This document shows positions 26,411 to 38,545 of a stretch of DNA of 64,000 nucleotides, one piece after another. The stretch comes from Diplosphaera chodatii. Lineage: Eukaryota > Chlorophyta > Trebouxiophyceae > Prasiolales > Stichococcaceae. Both the position numbers and the translations under genes were made by a program. The stretch is from the NCBI GenBank assembly GCA_032358165.1, contig JAALGY010000001.1, forward strand, positions 124,001 to 188,000, given 5' to 3'. Positions within the stretch are counted from its first letter, which is position 1. Every line of letters starts with the position of its first letter. The notes beneath the pieces were generated by a model. That model saw only the letters and a program-made list of their open reading frames with translations, made no database searches and was not told where the DNA came from.

Positions 26411-27103
26411 CGTGGCTGCTGCATTCACCATCAGTCTCCTGTTGTCAGTGACATTCCATGGCGCATCTGTGCCAGCAGCAGACTGCTGCCTTGGATGGCA
26501 GCCAACTGTAGCCAAACAGCTCGGAATGCATCGACCAGCTGTTATCTGGTTAACCTGGTGCAACCACAGCACTGCCAGGGGCAAACTTGAAGGCCTAAAG
26601 GGCTGCATGTTTAGACGACGCATTGTCACTAAATCTGGCGGGAAAGTCGGCGGTTACATTCTGACGTGGGCCAGAGGTGTCTGATCCGTTAACCTGCAGG
26701 CGGGCTCGGAAGTGCACCATCAACGCCCAGCAGAAGTTACAGACTTGTGTGCTGGCCGATGCTGTCGAAAGCGGGAAGGTATTCAGGTATCCCAGGATGC
26801 CGTTCTAGCCCCGCCCTGGGACTGCACTTTGCTTGCACGACCTGCAGGACTGCAGATGTTCGCTCATGCTGCTGTATATATGTGTGAGCTCGAGGGTGTA
26901 GCAGGTGCTCTGCAACGTGTTCCAGCCCGCGTGCTCGCAGACATCTGTCACCAGTGCACGGGTCAGCAGCCTCTGCTGAGGCCAGCACTGGCCTCTTGGG
27001 TACTGCTTGTGGGCGATGTGCTGCAGATTGGCAGCAAAAGCAGTTGATGCCAGCAGCTGTGTGACAGCGGCAACAGACAACATGCGGCTGGGGCCCTGAT
27101 GCC
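26411..27103. promoter_or_regulatory. Shared upstream region of divergent FkbM and GT31 genes
   Basis: Both flanking genes start here and point away from each other, 693 bases apart. A TATA-like stretch (tgtatatatgtg) lies near 26873, about 230 bases before the + strand ATG. Which gene it serves cannot be told from sequence. Confidence 0.4.
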
Positions 27104-30100
27104 ATGCTTCGCACTGCATGTGTTGCAGCCGCAGCTCTGCTGCTGGCGGCTACTGCAGGCCTCATCACCTCAGGTACAGGCTCGTTTCCTCCTGGCACCC
27201 TGCAGTCTGCAGCTCATCACCTGCATCGTGCTGCACATCGAGCAGTGTCACTTCAGCTCTGCTGCTTGCCTTCGCCAAGCACTGCGAACGACGTTACCAG
27301 CCTGGCCCTACCTGCAGGTAAGGGACCAGATGATGACGACGTGACAAGGCGCCAGTGGCAGCGCGGCCTACCTGCAGCAAATGCCATTCCATCCTTACAC
27401 CGTGCTGTGGCAACTGATTCCGAGCCGCAGCCAGCACCTGCTGGTGCAGCAATTCCTGCAACGTCTGCTAAAGCCCCGCACGGCACGCTGCAGCTGCACC
27501 CTTCTGTCCAGCGCATCCTCCAAGCCGCCTCAGACGCCGCTGCAGCTGCGGTTCACGCAGCTGAGCGGTGGCCGCCTGGCACTCCTGTGCAGCAGGTGTG
27601 CTGAAAGCTGTGTTTGCTGTCTTTTGCTAGTTAGCGCATAGCTCGCAGAGAGAAGGTGCTTCCACATCTCTCACACATGAGGCTGGTAGTGCACACGCTC
27701 GCAGGCAGCAGCAGTTGCAGCTGCCGCAGCACATGCGGCCTACGCTGCCGTGCACACTGCTGCGTTTCAGCACAGGCATGGAGACAGAGCTGAGGCAGTC
27801 AACGACATCGTTGAGGCGGCCAAGATGGCAGCAGCTGCTCATGCAGCAAAAACGAGGCCTGGCAAGCCCTATGCTCCGCACGTCGCCGAAGCAGCTGCCG
27901 CTGTTAGCCAGGCTGTGCTAGCGGCGGGCACAGGCAGTTTGGATGACGTGAGACTGGCTGTCAGCCAAGCTGCCACTGCGGTCAACAGAGCAGCTGTGAC
28001 GATGCAGTCCCATCTGACTCCAGGTGACCAGATTGTCAGTTGCTGATGCGGCTCTCTGGGGAGCTGCAGCAGATGCCTCTTTCCTGCTTGTTGCTTCCTG
28101 CATGCTGCTCACTGCATGCTGGCAGCCAAGATGCTTGGCATTGTTCAGCAGTTACACCCAGCCGAGAGCTGATGTCTCAACACACTTGCCATGCAGAGCA
28201 ACAGGGAGATGGCATCGTGCCCTGGGCTTCGCTGCAGGGCCGCGACTTTGTGTACGTGACGTCCACATGCGCACAGCGTCACGCACTCGTTGCAGCCAGC
28301 CGCATCTGGCGCCAGGTGCCACTGCATGTTGTGATGTGCATATGTCTCCTGTCACGCGCACTTGTCGACTGTCTGTACAAGTCGCTGTAACAGCGGCCAG
28401 TGGCAGTTCTCTGCTGAGGCCTCATGGCTGACACAGTATTGTCTGTGCTTGCTGCGGATGTCACTGCTCAGCTGCAATGCCAAGGAATGGGTTTGACATC
28501 AGTACTGCTGTGGGCAAACGCTTACAATGAACATGCCACTGCCAACTGTTGTGTCCGTTTTGCAGCCAGCGGGCGTCCAAGCCGTCATCTTAACCGACAG
28601 CAAAACCACGCCGGCCAGGCTGGACGACCCTGCGGAGCACTGGGTGACTTGGGCGCACCACCATAGCAATGCGGAGCAGCGCCTGGCACTGGCACCCCTG
28701 CTTGCGCACAGGTCGGCCACGGTTAGGGCTGCAGGTTTGCCTGTCTGACGTGCCGTATTGCTATCCCACCTGGGTATCTGCCGAGAGCAGGATCCATTCG
28801 GTAGTGGATTGGTCAATCAGGGGATTTTTGACGCTGCAGGGTGCTGAACGGCAGCTACAAGCGGATGATCTGGGGCGCAGATGACACCGCCTTCTTTCCT
28901 GAGGGCATCATCCGTGCTCTGGAGACGCACTTGCTGGACTCAGACATGCCGCATTTCGTTTCAGGTACGTCACTGTCCTGCTATTGCACGTTGCTGTCGG
29001 AGGGCACAATCAGCTGTGCAGGCCTCAACCTGCGATGTGACGCCACCCAAAGCAAGACACACTAGTATTGCCACCTGCGCCTGGTGTATGTACGTAGATG
29101 CGGTGGCGTCACAGCCAGGAGGCGATGGTAGTAATGGAGACTGGGCGCTGCGCTGCGTGCCTTGCAGCTTCAATGTCACAGGTGAGCAGGGGAGAGAGCC
29201 AACTGTAGCACACTGGATCCACCCTGCAAGGTGCAGCATGCTTTGCAGTTCAGCACCCCGGTGAACTGGTGGTGCAGCCTGCAAAGTCCCAGCCTGCCCT
29301 GCTCACAACAGGGCAAGTGCTGTGGTCGAAAAGTCCAGGTGCACTGCTAGCAGGCGAGGTTGGCTTGCTGCAGGTGACAATGTCCCGTCAGTGGTGGCGG
29401 TGGCGCCGCTCCCGGGCTGTCCATGCACCACCGCAGCCCTCTGCACCCACTGGCAGCGGCACCTGCATGGAGCAGCCACTAGGCCCTGCAGCCAGCAGGT
29501 CAGCCCTCTGTCAAACACGCTGTGCATGCTGCACTGCTGCTGCGCTGCTGCCGTCGGGTGAGCAACTTGCAATGGCAATGGCGCATCTGAAGCTGCCTAC
29601 GGACCGGCGTTGGGCTGATGCTGGTTCTCTTATGACAAACATGCAGCTGCCGCCGCCACATTGGCACGGTGTCTCAGCAGAGGCTGGCGCCCTGCTGAGC
29701 GTAGGGCTCGTGCAGCAGCTGGACTATGGCGGTTTCACTGACTGCGTGCTCAATGCCAGCGCTGCAGGTACCCCCAGCCTGACTCGGGGGCTGTGGCTAC
29801 ACTTGTTCCTTGTTAAAGTGCGTTCTGTTGCAGAAGCAAGGCAGAGGGTCGCACCCAGAGCAGTTGATGGCTGTAATGAGACAGACGTGGCACGTTGTGG
29901 TGTGACAAGAGAAGGCGGAACAAGCTTCTCTCGCTGCACATGGCTGGCCGGCTTTGGCGTCACTGATCCTGGTGCAACTGGAGCAGCACCGCACCTGCGA
30001 TGAGCACTCACACGATGCAACGGCAGCGCAGAGATCATCAACATCAATTCTGCAGTTGCGTCCACTCAACTTTGCAAAGGCAGGCTAGCAGCCACACTTG

Positions 30101-31347
30101 CCTTCAGCGAGCACGTGCAACTGATGGCTGCAGGGTATTCCTACTTTGAAATGGATGCGCAACAGCATCGCATGTTCGATCGCTGGAGCGTCAGACCAAA
30201 AAATGGGGTCGGGAGCATTGCAAGGTGATGCTCATGGGTGCTCTACACAGCCTTGCCAGTGATATCGTCCTAGAACTTGTACGCATCATGAGCGGGTCAG
30301 CAGCAATGTCGACTCCGGGCGCTGTGATTTGACGAGACGGCAGGGCGTAGCATCCTTCTGCAGTGGCCCCTATGTCCACCGGCATGCTGCTGGTCAACAC
30401 ACTCAGCATGGTCGGCGACGCAGGCTGCTGCAGGACAAGCTGAAGATGCTGACGGCGTGGCCGAACAACGGGTACTGCTGGCCAGGGGAGCACCGGCGCA
30501 AGAGCCGCTGCATCATACCTGACAAGGTCAGTCGCTGCACGTGCTGCTCACTCCAAGCGCAATGGGCACATTTGCGGCAATCCCCAACACCTGACACATC
30601 TGCTGTCAGGATACTGACCTGCAAGCGAGCCCGCACTACCAGCACACAGCACGTCTCACCATCTTTACTTCCGTTGATACTGCCATATCTGCCGGGCAGG
30701 ACGACGAGATGCTCGTCAGCATGGCGTCTGCACGCGGCGGCCTCGGCGTCGGCGCGGCCATGCCCCTGGAGCAGCGGGCCAGCGACATGGAACTACTGTA
30801 CCAGGTGTTGGTTCACTTCCAGTAGTATTGTTTAACCATTCCAATCTCGAGTCACGGCCGTAATGCAGGGTTGCGGCTGTCATAACGTCTGGGCACATCT
30901 CCTAGGTGCTGCGCTTGATCATGCGTTCAGGTGCTGCAGCAAACAGTGAGGTGGCAAGGCTGCAGCTGGAGGCAGGGGGCTACCAACAGCCCCTACGAAC
31001 ATCCCCTGCTGTGTCTAGTCAATAAAGAGCAACATGCAGTGATGCAATGGTGTGACGGTGCAGGTGTACCAAATGTACATGACGAAGCAATACGAGACCT
31101 TCACAAACGTGAGCACCATGCATAGCTGATTGCGGCCACGCAGCAGCTGTGCAGCTTGCCCGATGGCGATCGAAAGCGTTGGAGGCCACCCATGCTGACA
31201 ACTGGCACGATCAGTGATGGGCAGCCAGCAAGATGGTTGACAATATCGGTTCTGCCGCTGCAGATGTGGAGCTGGAAAGTGGTGGTCGGCGCGGGTGCCA
31301 CCGACACCAAGGACAAGCCACGATTGAGGGCCGGTATGGCAGTTTAA
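27104..31347 (+). CDS. Fringe-like GT31 glycosyltransferase
   Basis: Sixteen exons (first 27104-27173, last 31264-31347) close in phase to 720 residues. A cle­ar signal peptide or anchor (MLRTACVAAAALLLAATAGL) comes first. An acidic, then Ala/His-rich region of about 200 residues follows (IVEAAKMAAAAHAAKTRPG). The catalytic part is fringe-like: RDFVYVTSTCAQRH, AVILTDS, YKRMIWGADDTAFFPEGIIR (DD pair as metal site), ALRCVPCSFN, HWHGVSAEAGALLSVGLVQQ and GGTSFSRCTWLAGFGVTDP. These enzymes add sugars in the Golgi using nucleotide-sugar donors. The C-terminal 180 or so residues (NNGYCWPGEHRRKSRC, ARGGLGVGAAMPLEQRASD, MYMTKQYETFTN) do not resemble anything I know. They could in principle be a second small gene, but the frame is continuous. 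It is divergent from the FkbM gene. Confidence 0.8.
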
Positions 31348-31586
31348 CAGCTGAGGTGTCACTGTGGAGGGTGGCTGGACACCGCTCTGACACCAACACT
31401 GTTCATCAGCATAGCTTCGTTGCCAGATTAGAGGGGGTGCGCAGCGGTATTGGCAATCAAGCCCTCGGACGGAATGCTGCTGGACACCGAACCAGATTCA
31501 GTAGTTCTGGATAACCACCATGTTGGCAACTGCGCAGTCACAACAACGTTCACAGCAATGACGATTCCAACTCTTCAGCCTGTTCA

Positions 31587-34560
31587 TCAGCACCTTCCCC
31601 CGCATCCCGGGGCACAGTCGCAGCCCGGGTCATCCGCAAAGGCCGCCTTGGGGATCGGCAGCCCCTGGTGCTCAGTCGCCAGCCGCCTCACCACGTAGCT
31701 GTTCACATACTCGAACGTCCACATATGCCGCAGGGCTGCCATGGCCCGCTGCGCCCTTGCGACGTCAAAGGAGCGAATGGTGTCCAGCAGCGTGTCGATC
31801 TATGTAAGGGAGAAACGGCATACGTTGGAACCAACGTGTAACCGGCAGGCACCCTGCCCCAATGACTGACAGACAGCATGCACGCCATGCGGCTGCAGTG
31901 GACAGGAAAGCTGCTTATTACAGCCTGCCTTCTGTATGTGCATGACACATATACGCCGTGCTAGTGTGACGATGGACAGCAGCTTGCACATACAATGCCA
32001 TGAGTGTGCTAGGCGTGCACACCTGATGAATCTCTGCCACCACTGCAATGGTGTCCCAATCAATGAGCTCTGCAAAGGGGAGCGCCTGCAATTCCATGGT
32101 GAGAAATATGACCTTTGCTCTAACAGAACAAGTCGCCAATGAAGTGCACATAGAGCCATGACGATCCATATGAACCAGCAGCAGTCAACATGCATGTCAG
32201 CGCAGCTTCTACCCACCAGGGTGTACTTCCATATGTATATCGGGACTGTACCCAAGCCCAGCGCCTGCAGGACATGTTACAGATTTTGTGACACCCTGTC
32301 ACGCTGGCGCGCCTCATGTGGCCAGTGTCAAACCCAGCAGAATGACGAGGGTGCGTCTGATGGCACACCTCATAGAGTCTGTAGGACGACACCCCATTGC
32401 CTCGCGGAGCCAGCGTGAAGTTTGAATGCTGCGGCACGAGACAGCGTACCTTGGGCTTCTTGCAAAGGCATGCTGGGCGTCAACTTGGGCATGCGGCTAA
32501 ATGAGCAAGGTTCAGGCGCTCTGCAGCAGGAGGGATTGTCAAGTGAACGCAGGCCAACAAGCAGCAGGCTGCGCCTCCACACGACCACACCTCTACTAGG
32601 CTGTGGTATTGCTCAGGCAACAGGTCCGACGCCCACAGAAAGCCGTCCTGTGGGCCCCAGGAGTGCCATGTGTCCTGCGACGCAGATAGAGATCAGCCAG
32701 ATGCGCGGCAGAGCCTCCAGAATTTGTGCGTCTGCAATCACCGCATGTCATGGCGTCTGAATGCATCCGGACTGATGCCAGTGGGTGCCGCTGCGTGCAC
32801 AATATTGCAGGGTCCATGACAAGTGCAAGCTGGCTAGGATAGTGCACAGACATGTGCCGTGCTGACCCTCGTTCTGCTGTCTCAGCTGCTTGCATCAGCA
32901 TCTCAGAATTCAGCAGCTTGCACAGCATGAGTGCGTGCATTCCGCCAACTTTGACGCTCACGTTCACGATGCTGCGCATGCCATGGCTGCCGCTCCAGAA
33001 CGCGGCGCTGACTGCGACGTCCTTCGCTAGGCCCCCCGGACCGGGGCTCGGCCGCAGCAGCGGCAGCGCGATGTTCCGCGCGCCCCGCGTCACGCCGCCG
33101 GCATGAAACACCAGGATATCGAGAACTGCAGGACACACCTACCGTGATGCGACACAACAGCATGCTGCATGTTCGTTGCAGACATGCAGCAGGCCAGGCT
33201 AAGGTGCCGCGAGCAGCAGAACATGCTCTGGAGTTGGACCCTGCATGCCTGACGCTGATTTCATGGTCAGCATGTTGTATGAGCACCACACGCTGCTCAG
33301 GTTGCATCATAAAGGCGCACACCTGCCGGCAGCGGAGTGATTGCGCCCCTGCATGAGTAAGCCACAGTTATTGCTTCAGCTGGGAAACTGCCCGTGGCAT
33401 ACGTAGCAGAAGAGCAGCCCAACCTCACCACAGGGGGTTCTGCAAGCTGCAACCGTGCCAGCAGACCAGAGCAGACATCATGGGTTTGCAGATGGTGGTG
33501 CTTTGCTGTGAGTACATGATGCCAACATGCCGAAGCTGCAGAGACCGTTCAAGGCTCGCTCCAGCAGCGGAGGCTGTGCGTAGTGTCTTCGTGGTCAACA
33601 GTCAGATGTAGCAGCCTGGCTCACCACATATGTAGGCCCTTGTCCATGCCTGTGACGGTGAAGTATTTGAAACTGCGGTCCAGGCTGTGGATGTACGGTC
33701 CCATCTGCCAGTCAACACGACTGCCTGTGTCACACCTGTGGCAGGCCAGCAGCAGCTCTGAGCATCACCCTATGTGGAAACTCACTGTGGATGACGCTCT
33801 GGCTGACCTTTGCAATAGATTGCCTAGCGTGCGTGTGGGATGGGCATGCTGCATGCACATCAAAGCATAGCAGTTGACACGCACATCACACCCACTTGTA
33901 GACGCATGCCCAGATGTTCACGGGGATGAAAATCCGCTCACCTGCAGTGTGCACGCATGTACGACTGACACGCCAGGGGCAGCACCATGTGGCAAGTTCT
34001 CGGGAGGCGTGTATATAACAATGCTTCTGAATACAAAGTCATGCAGCAAGCTGGTGAACGTGATTCATGTGAGGTCTTCAGCCTGCATTAGACCCTTTGC
34101 ACTGCCCAGGGCACTCACCCATGCTCGTGCCCTTGGCTCGCTCCTGCTGCCAGTGGTCCCAGAAGCGGCTGAACAGGGAGTCAGCGTCGCCGCCACTGGG
34201 CCTGAAGACCGCAGTCTCAGCTACGATGCGATCCTGATGCTGCCGCCGAACCTGCTGCGCTCCTGCAGCGTGCAGTGGCGGCCAGCAGCAGCATCACCAT
34301 GGCTGTGGGTTCAGCTCTGCAGTGAGTGCTGGTGCCATGGCTGCAGGCGAGCTTGCTCTCCGCCAGGCAAGTGCATCACTGCAGCATGCAGAAGCGTGAC
34401 ATGGGCAGCCCTTACCTGAGGAGCGGTCTGCAGCGTGCTGCATCAGCGGCGGCAGAGCGGCAGGTGGGGCATGCAGCAGGGACTGCCACAGCACCACGGC
34501 TGCCAGCGTGGCCAGCGATGCAATCGCTGTCACCCGCCACACCATCAGCTGCATCGGCAT
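31587..34560 (-). CDS. Exostosin-like (GT47) protein, paralog A
   Basis: Eleven exons close to 367 residues: 34560-34416, 34262-34119, 33941-33896, 33735-33625, 33348-33323 (26 bases), 33125-32962, 32674-32591, 32428-32369, 32264-32217, 32085-32023, 31799-31587. The type II anchor is MPMQLMVWRVTAIASLATLA. Exostosin features: IFIPVNIWACVYK, GPYIHSLDRSFKYFTVTGMD, VLDILVFHAGGVTRGARN, then HSNFTLAPRGNGVSSYRLYE and LGTVPIYIWKYTL, matching the family's LAPRGNGP...Y..IQLG block, and FAELIDWDTI. The tail is Cys-rich, CDCAPGCGGRC. GT47 enzymes build or decorate polysaccharides in the Golgi. It is a tandem duplicate of the gene at 35437-38545. All its introns are GT-AG. Confidence 0.88.
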
Positions 34561-35436
34561 GTTTAGTCGATGACCGATTCCAACTGCACGGACGCACAGC
34601 TTGCTGCTCTCACTGCCAGGCGCTTCATGGGTGTTAGCCGTGAGCTCCAGCACAATGCTTTGACCAACAAGGTGCTCGGTGGTATGCAAAGTGGCGCTTG
34701 CTCAAGGGGCTCTGCTACAGATGGCGGCCAGCTTGTGGGACTGACGCACCTGTGCGCAGTCAGCTTGGCAAAATGACCTCATGCGAGCAGCAGGCTGCTG
34801 CCAGGCCGGTAGCTGACGCTCTAGCTTGCACGGTCTGCATGTTGCTGCCCTGCTGGGGGCCAACCGTGTGTTTTGTGTATCGTATGCAGACGATGCCTCG
34901 GAATATCCAGAATTGTGATCTTCGAGGCTTGTGTAGCTCGATGGACGAATCGAATGGAAGTTGGATGAAACTCGATGCAAGTGATGAGCGGCACACGTAG
35001 TCATGTTGCACCTAACATTGCACTGCTTAGCATTGCTGCGCAAGGCTGCTGAACATGTGTCAGAGGATGATGACTGATTCAGCTGCCAACGCTGATTATT
35101 TCCCTGGCGGCACGAGCCTCGGCTCTACTGAAGGGCAGAACAGGGAAGCGACCGTATGCGTCAGCCATACGGCTGTGCGACCTTTCTTCCTTGTTGGTGG
35201 GGTCCGCAAGAAATAACATGAGCCTAGAAGCAAATGCAGAAGGATCCACATACCGAAGCAGTGAAGGGGTCTAGCGACTCTGCTGGTCAATCAAGCAACG
35301 AACAATCAAGAAGACAAGAACTGATAGTGCTGCCGCACCACACTTCGGTACACTGAGCAAACCACACAACGACTGAACACACTGCCGACAGCAACTCCAC
35401 CTCTGTAGCATAGCAGCTCAACTGCAGCAAGCACAC
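34561..35436. other. Intergenic between the two GT47 paralogs
   Basis: 876 bases with the promoter of paralog A and the 3' untranslated region of paralog B. No supported exon. The paralogs' similarity does not obviously extend into this spacer. Confidence 0.4.
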
Positions 35437-38400
35437 TCAGCACAGCCCGTTGCACCCTGGGGCACAGTCGCAGCCCGGGTCATCTTTGAACCCCGCTATG
35501 GGAAGCGGCTCCCCTTTGCGCTCAATCGCCAGCCGCCTCACTATGTAGTTGTTCGCATACTCGAAGGTCCACATGGGGCGCGCAGCCGCGATGCTGCGTT
35601 GCGCCGACACCACATCGAAGGAGCGAATAGTATCCAGCAGTGTCCCGATCTGCACAGAATGTTCCTTTCTTAGATCCACCAAGGCGCAGCAGTCACACAA
35701 AGGGGAGGAGTGACGTCGCAAGATGGCACATGCAATGCTGCTGCGTGTTTTGCAAGACTGCGCCTGCACTGCAACGAATGTAAGGGGTTTGCACACCTGA
35801 TGAACCTCTATCACAATTGCAATGGTGTTCCAGTCAACAAGCTCAGCATAGGGGAGCGCCTGCATTCCAACAAACACAGCCTTCACGAACATCGCCCCCG
35901 CATCAACAGCGCAACATGTCCAGCAATAGCACAGACGTTCTGATTCAACCGTAGGGCACGAAGGGGTCGAGCTGTCAACACACCAGGGTGTACTTCCAGA
36001 CGTATATTGGTATTGTCCCTAAGCACAGCGCCTGCACAACATACCGCAGACTGAGATGTCAGACACCCTGTGAAGATGAGCCTTGCTGCTGTTCAATGTC
36101 GTGTCCAGCATGATTGGCAAGATTGCACTGGGTGACTTGCCTCATACATTTTGTAGGATGACACCCCATTGCCTCGGGGGGCCAGCGTGAAGTTTGAACG
36201 CTGCAGCGCGGGCAGAAGCAGTGTATGGCTATGGTTTGAGTTCGTAGAGTGCAGCAAACCGGACTGCAGCCTGACATACTGCTACTCTAGCGCATGCATG
36301 CACTCCGCGATAGGAAAGGACTTGGAAGGGGAACACAGACTCGCGAGCAAAAAGAAGCCAAACCTCTACTAGGCTGTGATATTCCTCTTTCGACAGGCCC
36401 TGCGCCCACACAAAGCCGTCCAGCTGGCCCCACGAATGCCAGGTCTCCTGCAGCGCAGCTGACCGCATATGTGAAGCTGCAGCCTGCAGACCCTTGCGCA
36501 TCATGTCACATGATCGGAGCTTTCAGGACTGACACAAGTGGGCAGAGCATCGCATCACTGAGGCGCATCCTGGGTGCAGGAAGCCGGATATGAGCTGGGG
36601 AATGCTGTGCTGTTCACCAAGACAGCTGTGACAAGGTCAGCAGGCAGTGTGCTGACGCAGGTCCTGCTGTGTTCCTTACACTGCTGTGACACGTAAATCC
36701 TAAAGTGAGACTGTCAACATCAGCAAGGAGTGAGCGGCAGCATCCTGCCGACCTCGCTAGGGTTTAGGGTTTACACTCACATTCACAACGCCGCGCACGC
36801 CGTGGGCGCCAGTCCACATCGCTGTGCCGACGGTGACCTCCTTCGGCAGGCCCTTCGGAACGGGGCACGGCAGCAGCACCGGCATCGCGATGTTGCGCGC
36901 CCCGCGGGTGATGCCGCCACCGTGAAACACCAGCATGTCAAGATCTGCAGAACACACTCAGTCCAATCATCAGCGGCAACGCGAGGCGTGCCAGCCTGAC
37001 GTGCCGCCACCAGCCCACGCTGCATCTGCTCTGTGTGTGCCATGCGCCTCATGCTGCCAGCGGACTGCACGCGCACACCACCAGGCACATGGGCTGGTGG
37101 AGAGCACGCACCTGCCGGCAGCGGAGTCATTGCGCCCCTGCATGGACCAGTCACACGGCTTGCAGCTGCAGCAGGACACGTCACCGAACAGCAGACCAAC
37201 CCGACCACCTGACAGTCTGCAGCCTGCCGCTGCGCTGCAGCATGCCGACGTGTTGTCTGTATGTGACTGCACGCTGCTCAAGGCTGCGGCGGGGCTGTGC
37301 CTGGTTCCAGTCTGTCACACTAGCAAATCACTGGATAAGGTATGGAGCAGACTTCTCACCACATGTGCAGGCCTTTGTCCATCCCCGTGACCATGAAGTA
37401 CTTGAAGGTCCGGTCCAGGCCGTGGATGTATGGCCCCATCTGCCAGTCGTCACCCGGTGCGCACCTGCAGCTTGAAAGGCCCATGCGGTGAACACCACCT
37501 GCCCGGGAGACAGCATCTGGGTTGAAATCCTGGCTGTGCTGTGCAACGGGGTCGCGTGCATCCTGGTTGCTTGATGGGCATGCATGCCACTGGTGCAGTG
37601 AGGCACTGCGGCCCTCACGCACAGCATACCCACTTGTAGACGCACACCCAGACATTCATGGGGATGAAGATCCGCTCGCCTGCAGTGTGCATGCACGCCC
37701 AGTGTGACAGGAACAGCCACCCATCCGTGAGTACATCAGGTAAACCAGGAGTATGACTCTGTACTGCTTCGAGGCACGTTCAGACTGCTGCCAGCCAGTT
37801 GGCCAGTATGACTTCATCCGACTATGCCAGGATGTTGCACTGCTGTTGTACACTCGCCCATGTCCGAGCCTTCAGCTCGCTGCTGCTGCCAGTGGCCCCA
37901 AAACCGGGTGAACAGGGAGTCAGCATCGGTGCCATTGGGCCTGAACCTCGCCGTCTCAGCGATCACCCGGTCCTGATGCTGCTCTCGCAGCTGCCGAGCG
38001 CCTGCAGCACGCCGCACACAGGATTTGGGAGTTTGAAACCCTAGCACACACCCCAGACACAGGCGTCAGCTGCCAAACCACCAGGGCGGGTGCACTCCTG
38101 GCCGCGCCGCTGCAGCATGAGGGACGGGGTGGCACATTTGGCAAAGGGGATTCGGGTGCCGACCCGCACTGGCATGTGTGTAGCGCAACACACCGGCGAG
38201 TGCCGCCGGTGGCACCGCTGCTGCGGCCGAAGCAGCACCTGTGGGGCCCTCCGCAGCTGCAGCAGCGCTGCCTTGGCTGTGGGGTGCAGCTACAGCAACA
38301 CAGCGCTCATGTCCATGGCTTCCTACTTGCAACGATGGGTTCTCTCGCAGCCGATATACAATCAGTGCAGTGCTCAAGCCGTCAAGTGGGCAGTGCTTGC

Positions 38401-38545
38401 CTGAGGAACGGTGTGCAGCATATCGCATCACCGGCAGCAGGGCTGTGGGCGGCGCAGTAAGCAGAGAGTGCCACAGCGCCACAGCAGCCAGCGCGGCCAG
38501 CGAGGCGATGGCCGTGACCCGCCACACCAGCAGCTCCGTTGGCAT
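35437..38545 (-). CDS. Exostosin-like (GT47) protein, paralog B
   Basis: Eleven exons close to 365 residues: 38545-38401, 38001-37858, 37679-37634, 37464-37360, 37137-37112 (26 bases), 36944-36781, 36447-36364, 36200-36141, 36031-35984, 35859-35797, 35649-35437. All intron positions and phases match paralog A. The anchor is MPTELLVWRVTAIASLAALA. Exostosin blocks: IFIPMNVWVCVYK, GPYIHGLDRTFKYFMVTGMD, HGGGITRGARNIAMPVLL, RSNFTLAPRGNGVSSYKMYE, LGTIPIYVWKYTL and YAELVDWNTI. The tail is CDCAPGCNGLC. Introns 1, 2 and 8 have GC donors (TCAG|gcaagc, ATGG|gcgagt, GAG|gcaagt) where paralog A has GT. It is a predicted Golgi polysaccharide glycosyltransferase; donor and acceptor sugars are unknown. Confidence 0.88.
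36758..36773. repeat. Interstitial plant-type telomere-like motif
   Basis: Two adjacent TTTAGGG-like units (tagggtttagggttta) lie in intron 6 of GT47 paralog B, just past the donor of the exon ending at 36781. It is too short to be a telomere relic with confidence. Confidence 0.5.

Noticed and set aside
36970..37281. Longer exon around the 26-base GT47 micro-exon
   Set aside because: The longer frames either hit a stop or break phase with exon 4 in both paralogs. The micro-exon fits both.
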